Below are positions 1 to 8,637 of a stretch of 40,045 nucleotides of DNA, one piece after another. This stretch comes from a bacterium. GTDB taxonomy: Bacteria > Krumholzibacteriota > Krumholzibacteriia > LZORAL124-64-63. The notes under the pieces are model-generated. The model was not told where the DNA came from. It did no database searches and saw only the letters and a list, made by a program, of their open reading frames with translations. The translations under genes were made by a program, and so were the position numbers. Location of the stretch: positions 1 through 40,045 of the forward strand of contig JAIFKS010000132.1 of assembly GCA_020049465.1 (NCBI GenBank), in the 5' to 3' direction. The number at the start of each line of letters is the position of its first letter. Within the stretch, counting starts at the first letter, position 1.

Positions 1-555
1 AAATGGAAGCAGTTCTGCGACGACCTGCTTGCGATGGGCGCGCCGCTGTCCGTCATCACCAATCTGGGCCGCAAGTACGACGACGCCGAGATCGACACGC
101 TGTCCCGCTTCACACTGATCCAGATAAGCCTCGACACGGCCGACGAGGAGCTGTTGAAGCGCATCCGTCGCAAGGTCGACCTGAGCCGCATCCTGACCAA
201 CATGACGAAGATCCGTCTGCGCGCCCTGCTGACCGCGCGGCAGCCGCCCGTTTTCTCCTTCAGCTGCGGCCTGTACGACAAGAGCCTCCCGCGCATCGTG
301 GAGTTCGCCGGCCTGGCCGTCACCATGGGCGTGCGCAACATCACGTTCTGGAACCTGATGAAGTACCCGGACGTGCCCGGCGCCGAAACCGTGCGGCCGC
401 TGAGCGAACTCAGCGACGAGGAACTGCGGCACGGGCTGGCCTGCTTCGACCGGGCCATGCAGATCCTGGCGATGTACCGCATCAACGTCGCGGTGGCGGG
501 CGGGTTCATCGAGCCGCTGCGCGCGCGGGTGAACCAGGCGGCGGGCGTGGCCTGA
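1..555 (+). CDS. Radical SAM-like protein, C-terminal part (5' end outside window)
   Basis: The frame is open from base 1 and ends at a TGA at 553-555, so only about 184 C-terminal residues are present and the start lies upstream. The visible part has the pattern of the second half of a radical SAM TIM barrel: a strand followed by SVITNLGR, then a strand ending in ISLDTADEELLKRIRR, which resembles the 'SLD' strand preceding the substrate side of many such enzymes, and later strands VRNITFWNLM and INVAVAGGF. The CxxxCxxC cluster motif would be upstream and cannot be checked. The substrate is unknown. An internal ATG at 34 gives the same frame but is unlikely to be the start because the coding pattern continues upstream of it. 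Confidence 0.6.
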   Translation, partial: KWKQFCDDLLAMGAPLSVITNLGRKYDDAEIDTLSRFTLIQISLDTADEELLKRIRRKVDLSRILTNMTKIRLRALLTARQPPVFSFSCGLYDKSLPRIVEFAGLAVTMGVRNITFWNLMKYPDVPGAETVRPLSELSDEELRHGLACFDRAMQILAMYRINVAVAGGFIEPLRARVNQAAGVA

Positions 556-615
556 GCCGGGCCCGGTGAAGGGTCCAGGGTCCCGAAATCGGGAGCCGTT
601 CACTCCCCTCAATGC

Positions 616-621
616 TATCAT
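616..621 (+). promoter_or_regulatory. Candidate extended -10 promoter element
   Basis: TATCAT at 616-621 is preceded by TGC, giving an extended -10 (TGnTATCAT). It lies 58 nt before the kinase start at 680 and 60 nt after the preceding stop. I see no good -35, which an extended -10 may not need. It supports initiation at 680 rather than at upstream in-frame codons. Confidence 0.35.
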
Positions 622-679
622 GGCTGCTTCGCCGGTCGGGCCCCCCGCCCCCGGCGCAGTCCCCCGTTCAGGAGCGGCC

Positions 680-3364
680 ATGAATCCCGGCGATCGCATC
701 GCGCACTACGAAGTCGTGGGCCCCATCGGCAGCGGCGGCATGGGCGAAGTCTACCGCGCCCGCGACACGCGGCTCGAACGCGAGGTCGCCCTGAAGGTGC
801 TGCCCGACGACCTGGCGGGCGACCCCGAGCGGCTGGCCCGCTTCCGCCGCGAAGCCAAGCTGCTGGCTTCGCTGAACCACACGAACATCGCCGCGATCCA
901 CGGGCTGGAAGAGGACCAGGGCCGCCTGGTGCTGGCCATGGAACTGGCGCCGGGCGAGACGCTCGAGGCCCGCCTGGCCCGCGGCCCCATGCCGGTCGAC
1001 GCCGTCCTGTCCATGGCGCTGCAGATGGCTGCCGGTCTGGAAGAGGCGCACCAGAAGGGCATCGTCCACCGCGACCTGAAGCCGGCCAACGTGAAGCTGG
1101 GTCCCGAAGGACAGGTCAAGATCCTCGACTTCGGTCTGGCGCGCGCCTACCAGGGCGACGAGAGCGGCGCCGAAGGCAACCCCGACGCCTCGCCCACGCT
1201 GACCGCGGCGATGACCCGCAGCGGCATGATCATGGGTACCGCCGCCTACATGAGCCCCGAGCAGGCGCGCGGCCATGAAGTCGATGCGCGCACCGATATC
1301 TGGGCCTTCGGCGTCATCGTCTGGGAGCTGCTGGCCGGCAAGCGCCTGTTCGCCGGCCAGACCGTCAGCGACACGCTGGCGTCGGTGCTGCGCAGCGACC
1401 CGGACTGGACGGCCCTGCCGGCCGACCTGCCCCCCAGCCTGCTCCAGTTACTGCGCCGCTGCCTGCAGCGCGACCGCCGGCAGCGGCTGCACCACATCGC
1501 CGACGCGCGCATCGTGCTGGAGGAAATCCAGCGCGACGGCACCTCGGCGCACATCACCGCCTCGGGCGTGCATGCGGCCGCAGCCGCGCGCGGGTCCGCC
1601 GGCCGCGCCGCGCGCCTGGGCTGGATCGCGGCCGCGGCGCTGGCCGTCGTCGTGGCCGTGCTCGGGTTCCGGACAACCGGGCGCGACACGCAGGCGCCCC
1701 CGCGCCCGGTCCACTTCGATCTGGTCGTGCCGCCCGGCATGTGGATCTCGGCGCAGCGCCAGATACTGGTCGTCTCGCCGTCCGGCGATGCCATCGTGGT
1801 GGGGTTGAACGACGCGACCGGCCGCCGGCTGTACCTGCGCCGGCTGGACGACCCGGAGCTGCGTCCCATCGGCGGCACCGAGGACGCCTCCACGCCCTTC
1901 TTCTCACCCGACGGTCGCTCGGTTGCCTTCACCCAGGACGGGCGGCTGAAGAGGGTCGCGCTGGACGGCGGCTCGCCGACCGACCTCTGCCCCAGCGAGT
2001 GGGGCGGCGGCACCTGGCTGGGCGACGACATCGTCTTCACCCGCAGCTACGCCGGCGGACTGGACAAGGTCCCGGCCGCGGGTGGCGCCGTGCAGGCCCT
2101 CTCCGAACCCGACCCCGCCACCGGCGAACTGGGCCACTGGTGGCCGCAGGCGCTGCCGGGCGGCGAGTGGATCATCTACACGAGCTGGAACACACCCATC
2201 GAGAAGGCGCGCATCATGGCCTTTTCGCAACGGAGCGGCGAGCACAGGGTGCTGGTCGAAGGCGGCGCCCACGGCCGCTGGAGGCCCACCGGACACCTGG
2301 TCTACGTGCGCGACCGCAAGCTGATGGCCGTGCCTTTCGACCTCAAGAAGATTGCCGTGACCGGCGCGCCGGAAGCCGTCCTCGAGGACATCTACCTGAA
2401 CCCGAACGACGGGTACTCGAATCTGTCGTTCGGCGCCGACGGCACGCTGGTCTATGCGCCGGCGTCGGTCATGGAGGCGCCGGTCGAGATCGCCTGGATC
2501 GACCGTGCGGGCCAGGTCACGCCGACCGGCTTTCCGAACCGCCGTTATGAAACGCCGCGACTGTCGCCGGACGGACGGCGCGTGGCGGTGGCCATCACGG
2601 ACCAGGAGAACCGCGATGTCTGGATGCACGAGTTCGAACGCGGCACCTGGACGCGCTTCACCTTCTCGCCGACCAGCGACTTCAATCCGGTGTGGTCGGC
2701 CGACGGCCGCACCATCTACTACAACGGCGAAGAGCCGCAGTTCACCATCTACGAACGGCCGGCCGACGGATCGGCCGACACGAAACTGCTGGTGAAGGAG
2801 CCCGTCGACACGAACCCGTCCGGCGTGTCGCCCGACGGCCGCCTGCTGGTGTTCACGCGCGCCGACGTCGGGAGCGACAGCGACATCTGGGTCCAGCCTC
2901 TGGACGGGTCCGGACCGGCGCGGCAGATCCTGTTGACGAAGTTCACGGAGAACATGGGCGTGGTGTCGCCCGACGGCCGCTGGCTCGCCTACGTCTCGAA
3001 CGAGAGCGGCAGGACCCAGGTCTACGCGATGCGCTTCCCCGACGGCGGCGCGCGCCTGCAGATCTCCCTCGAAGGGGGCACCGAGCCGTACTGGTCGCCG
3101 CGCGGCGACGAACTGTTCTTCCGCGAAGGCTCGGCGCTCCTGGCCGCCGCGGTCGATCTGAAGGCGACGAGTCCCGACGGGCTGGCCGTGGGCCGGCCGC
3201 GGCAACTGTTCTCCGGGCCCTTCGACAACAGCTTCTACGGCGCGGGCTACCAGCCGTCGGCCGACGGCCAGCGCTTCCTGATGATCCGCGTGCCGGACGA
3301 ATCGAAGCCGCGCACGCTGCGCGTGGTGCTACACTGGTTCACGGAACAGGGCGGCGGCAACTGA
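680..3364 (+). CDS. Transmembrane Ser/Thr protein kinase with TolB/WD40-like beta-propeller
   Basis: Protein of 894 aa. The N-terminal Hanks-type kinase domain (about residues 9-285) has the glycine loop GSGGMGEVY, catalytic lysine K39 in VALKV, the HRDLKPAN loop (D132), DFG at 150-152 and the MSPEQ segment, so it should be active. One membrane helix follows at about 313-330. The remaining residues (about 340-890) form repeated propeller blades of the TolB type (SPDGR motifs such as FSPDGRSVAF and LSPDGRRVAV), expected on the outer face of the membrane. The start ATG has AGGAG at 670-674. The stop is only 24 nt before the lipid gene cluster, so co-transcription is likely. In this family the propeller is thought to be a sensor; the ligand and the phosphorylation targets are unknown. 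Confidence 0.9.
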   Translation: MNPGDRIAHYEVVGPIGSGGMGEVYRARDTRLEREVALKVLPDDLAGDPERLARFRREAKLLASLNHTNIAAIHGLEEDQGRLVLAMELAPGETLEARLARGPMPVDAVLSMALQMAAGLEEAHQKGIVHRDLKPANVKLGPEGQVKILDFGLARAYQGDESGAEGNPDASPTLTAAMTRSGMIMGTAAYMSPEQARGHEVDARTDIWAFGVIVWELLAGKRLFAGQTVSDTLASVLRSDPDWTALPADLPPSLLQLLRRCLQRDRRQRLHHIADARIVLEEIQRDGTSAHITASGVHAAAAARGSAGRAARLGWIAAAALAVVVAVLGFRTTGRDTQAPPRPVHFDLVVPPGMWISAQRQILVVSPSGDAIVVGLNDATGRRLYLRRLDDPELRPIGGTEDASTPFFSPDGRSVAFTQDGRLKRVALDGGSPTDLCPSEWGGGTWLGDDIVFTRSYAGGLDKVPAAGGAVQALSEPDPATGELGHWWPQALPGGEWIIYTSWNTPIEKARIMAFSQRSGEHRVLVEGGAHGRWRPTGHLVYVRDRKLMAVPFDLKKIAVTGAPEAVLEDIYLNPNDGYSNLSFGADGTLVYAPASVMEAPVEIAWIDRAGQVTPTGFPNRRYETPRLSPDGRRVAVAITDQENRDVWMHEFERGTWTRFTFSPTSDFNPVWSADGRTIYYNGEEPQFTIYERPADGSADTKLLVKEPVDTNPSGVSPDGRLLVFTRADVGSDSDIWVQPLDGSGPARQILLTKFTENMGVVSPDGRWLAYVSNESGRTQVYAMRFPDGGARLQISLEGGTEPYWSPRGDELFFREGSALLAAAVDLKATSPDGLAVGRPRQLFSGPFDNSFYGAGYQPSADGQRFLMIRVPDESKPRTLRVVLHWFTEQGGGN

Positions 3365-3388
3365 CCCGAGCCGTGCAGGGGGAATCCC

Positions 3389-4642
3389 GTGGGCATGCGC
3401 ATCGCCATCGTCGGCTCGGGCATTTCCGGGCTGACCGCGGCCTGGCTCCTGAACCGGCGCCATGAGATCGTCGTCTTCGAGGCCGACGACCGGGTCGGCG
3501 GGCACAGCCACACCATCGAGGTGCAGGACGGTGCAGGTCGCCATGGTGTAGACACCGGCTTCATCGTCTACAACCGCCGTACCTACCCCGGCTTCTGCCG
3601 CCTGCTCGATCAGCTGGGCGTCGAGACCCAGCCCAGCGACATGGGGTTCAGCTTTCGCGACGATGAAGAGAACCTCGAGTACGCCGCTCCCGAACCTTGG
3701 CGCGTGTTCGCCCAGCCGCGCAACCTGGCGCGACCGGAATTCTGGCGGATGCTGCGCGACATCCGGCGCTTCTACCGCGAGGCGCCGCGGCTCCTGGAAG
3801 CGGCCGACGAAGGCCTGACCCTGGCCGCCTGGCTGGAGCGAGAGAACTACTCCCGCGCGTTCGTCGAGCACCACCTCTATCCCGTGACGGCGGCCATCTG
3901 GTCGAGTCCCCATGCCGGCATGGGTGAATTCCAGGCCGCCGCCCTCGTGCGCTTCTTCCGCAACCACGGCCTGCTGGCGCTGGCCGGCCGGCCGCGCTGG
4001 CGCACCATCACCGGTGGTTCGCGGCGCTATGTGGAGAAACTGACGGCCCCGTTCGCGGGGGCCATCCGCACCGGCTGCCCGGTCCTGCAAGTCGAGCGCG
4101 CCGAAGACGGCGTCATCGTCCGCACGGCGACGGCCGGGCCCGAGCGCTTCGACCACGTGGTGCTGGCCTGCCATGCCGACCAGGCGCTGGCGCTGCTCGC
4201 CGAGCCGACCGCACGCGAGCGCGAGGTGCTCGCGGCCTTCCCCTACGCGCCGAACGAGACCGTGCTGCACTCGGACCCGGGGCAGATGCCGCGACGACGC
4301 CTGGCCTGGTCCAGCTGGAACTACCACCGTCGGCAAGGCTCCCGGGAACGCATCACGATGACCTACTGGCAGAACCGGCTGCAGCGGCTCCCGACGCGGA
4401 CGCCCTGGTTGGTGACGCTCAACGGGAGCGAGGCAATCGATCCCGCCCTCGTGCACAGCCGCCTGCTCTACCACCACCCGCAGTTCGACGCGCGCGCCGT
4501 GAGCCTGCAGCCGGCGGTCGCGGATCTGGACGGCACGCTGCGCACGTGGTACTGCGGCGCGTACTGGGGCTACGGATTCCACGAGGACGGCGTGCAGAGC
4601 GGTCTGCGCGTGGCGCGCGCCTTCGGAGAGGAACTACTGTGA
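3389..4642 (+). CDS. FAD-dependent amine-oxidase-like protein of CFA clusters (COG2907)
   Basis: Protein of 417 aa. The N-terminus has a Rossmann FAD-binding motif ([14 protein letters not shown]) followed by [13 protein letters not shown], typical of the flavin amine oxidase/desaturase superfamily. It belongs to the family usually found beside DUF1365 and cyclopropane-fatty-acid synthase. Known relatives in such clusters include UfaD, the desaturase-like enzyme of furan fatty acid synthesis in Rhodobacter, and reductases of 10-methyl fatty acid synthesis, so an oxidation or reduction of a modified acyl chain is likely. The start is GTG 3389 (5 nt after GGGGGA at 3378-3383) or ATG 3395. The stop overlaps the GTG of the next gene by four bases (GTGA). 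Confidence 0.85.
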   Translation: MGMRIAIVGSGISGLTAAWLLNRRHEIVVFEADDRVGGHSHTIEVQDGAGRHGVDTGFIVYNRRTYPGFCRLLDQLGVETQPSDMGFSFRDDEENLEYAAPEPWRVFAQPRNLARPEFWRMLRDIRRFYREAPRLLEAADEGLTLAAWLERENYSRAFVEHHLYPVTAAIWSSPHAGMGEFQAAALVRFFRNHGLLALAGRPRWRTITGGSRRYVEKLTAPFAGAIRTGCPVLQVERAEDGVIVRTATAGPERFDHVVLACHADQALALLAEPTAREREVLAAFPYAPNETVLHSDPGQMPRRRLAWSSWNYHRRQGSRERITMTYWQNRLQRLPTRTPWLVTLNGSEAIDPALVHSRLLYHHPQFDARAVSLQPAVADLDGTLRTWYCGAYWGYGFHEDGVQSGLRVARAFGEELL

Positions 4643-5409
4643 GCCCGACACACAGCGCCGTCTACGAGGGCCCGGTGACGCACAGCCGCCTCCGCCCGCG
4701 CCCGCATGCGTTCCGCTACCGGCTGCGCATGTTGTACGTCGACCTGGCCGAGTTGCCCGGCGCGCTCGACGGCCACCGGCTGTGGTCGGCGCGGCGCCCG
4801 GCCCCCGGCTGCTTCCGGCGGGCGGACTATTTCGGCGACCCCGCTCTGCCTCTGGACGAGGCCGTGCGCCGCGAGGTGGCCCGGCTCGGAGGCGAACGCC
4901 CCGCGGGGCCGATCCGGCTGCTGACCCAGGCCCGGTACTGGGGCTGGTGCTTCAATCCCGTCAGCTTCTACTACATTTTCGCGCCCGAAGGCCGCACCCT
5001 GCGCTGGGTCCTGGCCGACGTCACGAACACGCCGTGGCGCGAACGCCACGCCTATCTCCTGGGGCCTTTCGAGGGCGAGGATCCCGCGGAAGGCTGGCGT
5101 CCGACCTGCCCCAAGGCGTTCCACGTCTCGCCGTTCATGGGCATGGACCTGGAGTACCGCTGGCATCTGTGGACGCCGGGCGAACGATTGCGCGCCGTCA
5201 TCGAGAACCACGACGCCCAGGGCCGGCTGTTCACGGCGGCGCTGGCCCTCGAACGGCATCCCCTGGATGCCCGCCAGTTGGGCCGAATGCTCTGGGGCCA
5301 CGGGTGGCCCACCCTGGCGGTCGTGGGTGGAATCCACTGGCAGGCGCTGCGACTCTGGCTTAAACGTGTGCCGTTTCATCCGCACCCCGGCGCCACGGAG
5401 CAGCCATGA
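4639..5409 (+). CDS. DUF1365 family protein
   Basis: Protein of 256 aa, recognised as DUF1365 (COG3496) by its N-terminal pattern ([20 protein letters not shown] then [13 protein letters not shown]) and the central [13 protein letters not shown] and [14 protein letters not shown] blocks. The biochemical role of the family is not established, but it almost always accompanies the FAD protein and CFA synthase seen here. I chose GTG 4639 as the start because it overlaps the upstream stop (GTGA) and the conserved N-terminus begins directly after it; a longer frame from 4546 would lie inside the upstream gene. The stop overlaps the next ATG (ATGA at 5406), indicating translational coupling. Confidence 0.85.
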   Translation: MSPTHSAVYEGPVTHSRLRPRPHAFRYRLRMLYVDLAELPGALDGHRLWSARRPAPGCFRRADYFGDPALPLDEAVRREVARLGGERPAGPIRLLTQARYWGWCFNPVSFYYIFAPEGRTLRWVLADVTNTPWRERHAYLLGPFEGEDPAEGWRPTCPKAFHVSPFMGMDLEYRWHLWTPGERLRAVIENHDAQGRLFTAALALERHPLDARQLGRMLWGHGWPTLAVVGGIHWQALRLWLKRVPFHPHPGATEQP

Positions 5410-6716
5410 CCCCGACGACGGCCACGACCACCGCCGCGCCCCTGACCCGCTGGCAGCGGACCTGCCGGGGCCTCCTGCTGCGCGCCCTCGCCTCGCTGCG
5501 CGAGGGCCGCGTGGTCGTGCGCGACGACGAAGGCGCCTGGACGCTCGGGCGTGTGACCGACGATTGCGCGCTCGCCGCCGAACTGCGGGTCACCGACGGC
5601 GCCTTCTACCCCGCCGCGCTGTTCGAGCAGAGCGCCGGCGTGGGCCGCGCCTTCATGGCCGGCTGGTGGCGGTGCGACGACCCGGTGGCGCTGATCCGCA
5701 TCCTGGCCCGCAACGAGGATGCCCTGCGACGCTGGACCGCCCCCGCGCTCAGCCTGCTGGCGCCGTGGCACCGCTTCGAGCTCTGGCGGCGGCGCAATAC
5801 CATCGGGCACGCACGGCGCAACATCGCCGACCACTACGACCTGGGGAACGACTTCTTCGCGGCCTTCCTGGACCCGTCGATGACCTACTCGTGCGCCGTG
5901 TTCGAAGACGGCGACGACGATCTGGCCGCGGCGCAGCGGGCCAAACTGGACCGCGTCTGCCGCAAGCTGGACCTCGGTCCGCAGGACCACGTGCTGGAGA
6001 TCGGCACCGGCTGGGGCAGCTTCGCCGTGCACGCCGCGAAGCACTACGGCTGCCGCGTCACCACCACCACCCTGAGCGCCGAGCAGGCCCGACAGGCCCG
6101 CGAACGCGTGGCGAGGCACGGGCTCGAAGCGCGCGTCACCGTGGTCGAGCGGGACTACCGCGAACTGGACGGTCTCTACGACAAGCTGGTGTCGATCGAG
6201 ATGATCGAGGCCGTGGGGACGCAGTACTACGGCGCGTTCTTCCGGCGCTGCAGCGAACTGCTGCACCCCGAGGGCGCCATGCTCCTGCAGGCGATCGTCG
6301 TGGACGACCGCCACTACGCGCACGATGCCCGCCACGTCGACTACATCAAGCGCTACATCTTCCCGGGCGGCGTGCTGCCTTCGCCCGCGGTCATCGCCGG
6401 ACACGTGGCCCGCGACACGGACTTCCAGGCGGCCCACCAGGAGGACCTGACCGCGCACTACGCGGAGACGCTCCGTCACTGGCGCCTGCGCCTGGCCGAA
6501 GCCCGCCCCGCGCTGCTGGCCGCCGGTCGCGACGAGGCGTTCCTGAGGGCCTGGGAGTTCTACTTCCTCTACTGCGAGGGCGGCTTCCGCGAACGGCGCG
6601 TCGGCCTGGTGCAGACGCTGCTGGTCAAGCCCCGCTGCCGCTCTCTGCCGCTGCTGCAGCCGGTGGCGGCTCCCTGGCCCGCTGCCGCGCGCTGCGCCGG
6701 TGCCGGTCATGGGTGA
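5406..6716 (+). CDS. cfa: Cyclopropane-fatty-acyl-phospholipid synthase (long form)
   Basis: Protein of 436 aa, the usual length of bacterial CFA synthases with the N-terminal lipid-binding domain. The SAM-binding motif is [16 protein letters not shown] near residues 198-213, followed by SIEMIEAVG and the CFA signatures [15 protein letters not shown] and [16 protein letters not shown]. It adds a methylene, or in some relatives a methyl group, from S-adenosylmethionine to the double bond of a membrane phospholipid acyl chain, at the inner membrane face. Compared with the common GCGWG motif it has GTGWG. The start is coupled to DUF1365 by ATGA, and the last bases overlap the start of the DUF1295 gene. 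The exact product (ring or branched methyl) cannot be told from the sequence. Confidence 0.88.
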   Translation: MTPTTATTTAAPLTRWQRTCRGLLLRALASLREGRVVVRDDEGAWTLGRVTDDCALAAELRVTDGAFYPAALFEQSAGVGRAFMAGWWRCDDPVALIRILARNEDALRRWTAPALSLLAPWHRFELWRRRNTIGHARRNIADHYDLGNDFFAAFLDPSMTYSCAVFEDGDDDLAAAQRAKLDRVCRKLDLGPQDHVLEIGTGWGSFAVHAAKHYGCRVTTTTLSAEQARQARERVARHGLEARVTVVERDYRELDGLYDKLVSIEMIEAVGTQYYGAFFRRCSELLHPEGAMLLQAIVVDDRHYAHDARHVDYIKRYIFPGGVLPSPAVIAGHVARDTDFQAAHQEDLTAHYAETLRHWRLRLAEARPALLAAGRDEAFLRAWEFYFLYCEGGFRERRVGLVQTLLVKPRCRSLPLLQPVAAPWPAAARCAGAGHG

Positions 6717-7500
6717 GGTCCTGCGGCTCCTGGGCCTCGGCTGGGCTCTGGCGGCGCTGGTGATGTTGGCGCTGTGGCTCCTGCAGCGGCGCACCGGCAA
6801 CGCCGGCGTGGTGGACGTCGGCTGGGCCGGCGTGACCGGCGCCCTGGCGGTGCTCTGCGCCGTGATGGGTGACGGAGACCCGACGCGGCGCCTCGTGCTG
6901 GGACTTCTGGGCGCGGCCTGGGGCGGGCGCCTGGCCTGGCATCTGCTGCGCGACCGCGTCCTGGGCCGGCCGGAGGAAGGCCGCTACGTGACGCTGCGGC
7001 GGCAGTGGTCGCCCCACGCCGACCGCGCGTTCTTCGTCTTCTACCAGGCCCAGGCGCTGGCGGCGGTCGCACTGTCGCTGCCGTTCGCGCTGGCGGCGTC
7101 CGCGAACGTGCGCTTTCCCGGCCCGGGCGATCTGGTGGCCGCGATCCTGGTCGTCATCGGCGTGGTCGGCGAAACCGTGGCCGACCGCCAGCTCGCCGCC
7201 TTCAAGCGCGACCCCGCCGGCCGGGGCCGCACCTGCCGGCGCGGGCTGTGGCGTTATAGCCGGCATCCGAACTACTTCTTCGAGTGGATCCTCTGGTGCG
7301 GCTTCGGCTGCCTCGGCCTGACCGGCCCCTGGGGCTGGACCGGCCTGCTGGCGCCGGCGATCATCCTCTATTCCATCCTGTGCGTGACCGGCATCCCCCC
7401 CACCGAGGCCCAGGCCCTGGCCACCCGCGGCGAGGACTACCGGCGCTACCAGCGCACGACCAGCCCCTTCATCCCCTGGCCGCCGCGCAAGGAGTCCTGA
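6709..7500 (+). CDS. DUF1295 integral membrane protein (steroid 5-alpha-reductase-like)
   Basis: Protein of 263 aa with about six hydrophobic segments and the DUF1295/isoprenylcysteine-methyltransferase-like signature [15 protein letters not shown] near residue 185. Members are typical partners of CFA synthase and COG2907 proteins and are proposed to reduce or methylate lipid substrates; no activity is established. I prefer ATG 6709, which overlaps the end of cfa by eight bases; an in-frame GTG lies at 6700. The stop and the next start share one base (TGATG at 7498-7502), so the two are translationally coupled. Confidence 0.85.
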   Translation: MGEVLRLLGLGWALAALVMLALWLLQRRTGNAGVVDVGWAGVTGALAVLCAVMGDGDPTRRLVLGLLGAAWGGRLAWHLLRDRVLGRPEEGRYVTLRRQWSPHADRAFFVFYQAQALAAVALSLPFALAASANVRFPGPGDLVAAILVVIGVVGETVADRQLAAFKRDPAGRGRTCRRGLWRYSRHPNYFFEWILWCGFGCLGLTGPWGWTGLLAPAIILYSILCVTGIPPTEAQALATRGEDYRRYQRTTSPFIPWPPRKES

Positions 7501-8513
7501 TGTGGTACCAGCCCATCCTGGACCGCGACCTGGTGCCCGACGCGGTGATCCGCCGGGCGATCCGCCAACGCTGCCGCGAACGCCTGCGGCGTGAGCGTGA
7601 GCGCAGCGACCGGCCCGCCTTCGTCGCCGAACTGCGCGCCAGCCCCATCGCCCTGCACACCGACCTCGCCAACGAGCAGCACTACGAGCTGCCGCCCGTC
7701 TTCTTCGGGACCGTGCTCGGGCCGCGCCGCAAGTACAGCTGCGGCCTGTGGGAAGGCCCGGCCACGACGCTGGCCGAGTCCGAGGAAGCCATGCTCGCGC
7801 TCACCTGCGAGCGGGCGCAGCTGCGCGACGGCCAGCGCGTGCTGGACCTCGGCTGCGGCTGGGGCTCGTTCGCCCTGTACGCGGCGCGGAAGTATCCCGC
7901 GGGCTCGATCGTGGCCGTCTCCAACAGCCGCGACCAGGGTCGCTTCATCCGCGCCAAGGCCGAGCGCCTGGGCCTGCGCAATCTCGATGTGCTCACGAAC
8001 GACGTGAACGACTTCCGCCCCGCGGGCCGCTTCGACCGCGTGGTCTCGATCGAGATGTTCGAGCACCTGAAGAACTACGAACAGATGCTGCGCCGCATCG
8101 ACGGCTGGCTGGAAGCCGACGGCCTTCTGTTCGTGCACATGTTCGTCCACCGCGAGCTCGCCTACCACTACGAGAGCGAAGGCCCGGACGACTGGATGGC
8201 CCGCCACTTCTTCACCGGCGGCACCATGCCGGCGCACGACCTGCTGGAACACTTCGACGAGCGCCTGTGTGTGCGCGAAAAATGGCGCGTCGGCGGCCTG
8301 CACTACGCGCGCACCTGCGAAGCCTGGCTGGCGCAGATGGACGCCCGTCGCGACGAGGTCCGCGCCATCCTGGCCGACACCTACGGCGCGGACCAGACGA
8401 CCCGCTGGTGGGTGCGCTGGCGCGTGTTCTTCCTGGCCTGCGCGGAGATGTTCGCGTACGGCGGCGGCGAGGAGTGGTTCGTGGGGCACTATCTGCTGGG
8501 TAGGCGGGATTGA
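7500..8513 (+). CDS. Short CFA-type SAM-dependent methyltransferase
   Basis: Protein of 337 aa, about 100 residues shorter than the first CFA synthase because the N-terminal lipid domain is reduced. It keeps [19 protein letters not shown], the SAM motif [19 protein letters not shown] and [15 protein letters not shown]. This is the CFA-like methyltransferase group that includes enzymes methylating double bonds without ring closure. Having two different CFA-type enzymes in one operon suggests two successive modifications or two substrates. The ATG overlaps the preceding stop by one base. The gene ends 125 bp before the convergent kinase gene, with an 18-bp palindrome between them. Confidence 0.85.
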   Translation: MWYQPILDRDLVPDAVIRRAIRQRCRERLRRERERSDRPAFVAELRASPIALHTDLANEQHYELPPVFFGTVLGPRRKYSCGLWEGPATTLAESEEAMLALTCERAQLRDGQRVLDLGCGWGSFALYAARKYPAGSIVAVSNSRDQGRFIRAKAERLGLRNLDVLTNDVNDFRPAGRFDRVVSIEMFEHLKNYEQMLRRIDGWLEADGLLFVHMFVHRELAYHYESEGPDDWMARHFFTGGTMPAHDLLEHFDERLCVREKWRVGGLHYARTCEAWLAQMDARRDEVRAILADTYGADQTTRWWVRWRVFFLACAEMFAYGGGEEWFVGHYLLGRRD

Positions 8514-8558
8514 AAGTGGTTCAGGCGCGCGAAGGAGGTGGCGGGTTGGGGGCCCGCG

Positions 8559-8576
8559 ACTTGCGCCGGCGCAAGT
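8559..8576. repeat. 18-bp perfect palindrome, copy 1
   Basis: ACTTGCGCCGGCGCAAGT is self-complementary over all 18 bases. It lies between the convergent ends of the CFA-type methyltransferase (stop at 8513) and the second kinase (stop at 8638). It could form a cruciform or an RNA hairpin with no loop-free ends, but no T-run follows on either strand. The same 18-mer recurs at 11533 and 16375. Confidence 0.85.
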
Positions 8577-8637
8577 TCGGATCAGCGCGCCCGCACGGCC
8601 GCGGGCTTGTACCTTTTGCGGGCCGGCATGGCGCCGG

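Noticed and set aside
566..679. An upstream start for the first kinase, adding 38 residues
   Set aside because: The added part is Pro/Ala-rich, overlaps the likely promoter, and ATG 680 has a clear AGGAG and begins at the family N-terminus.
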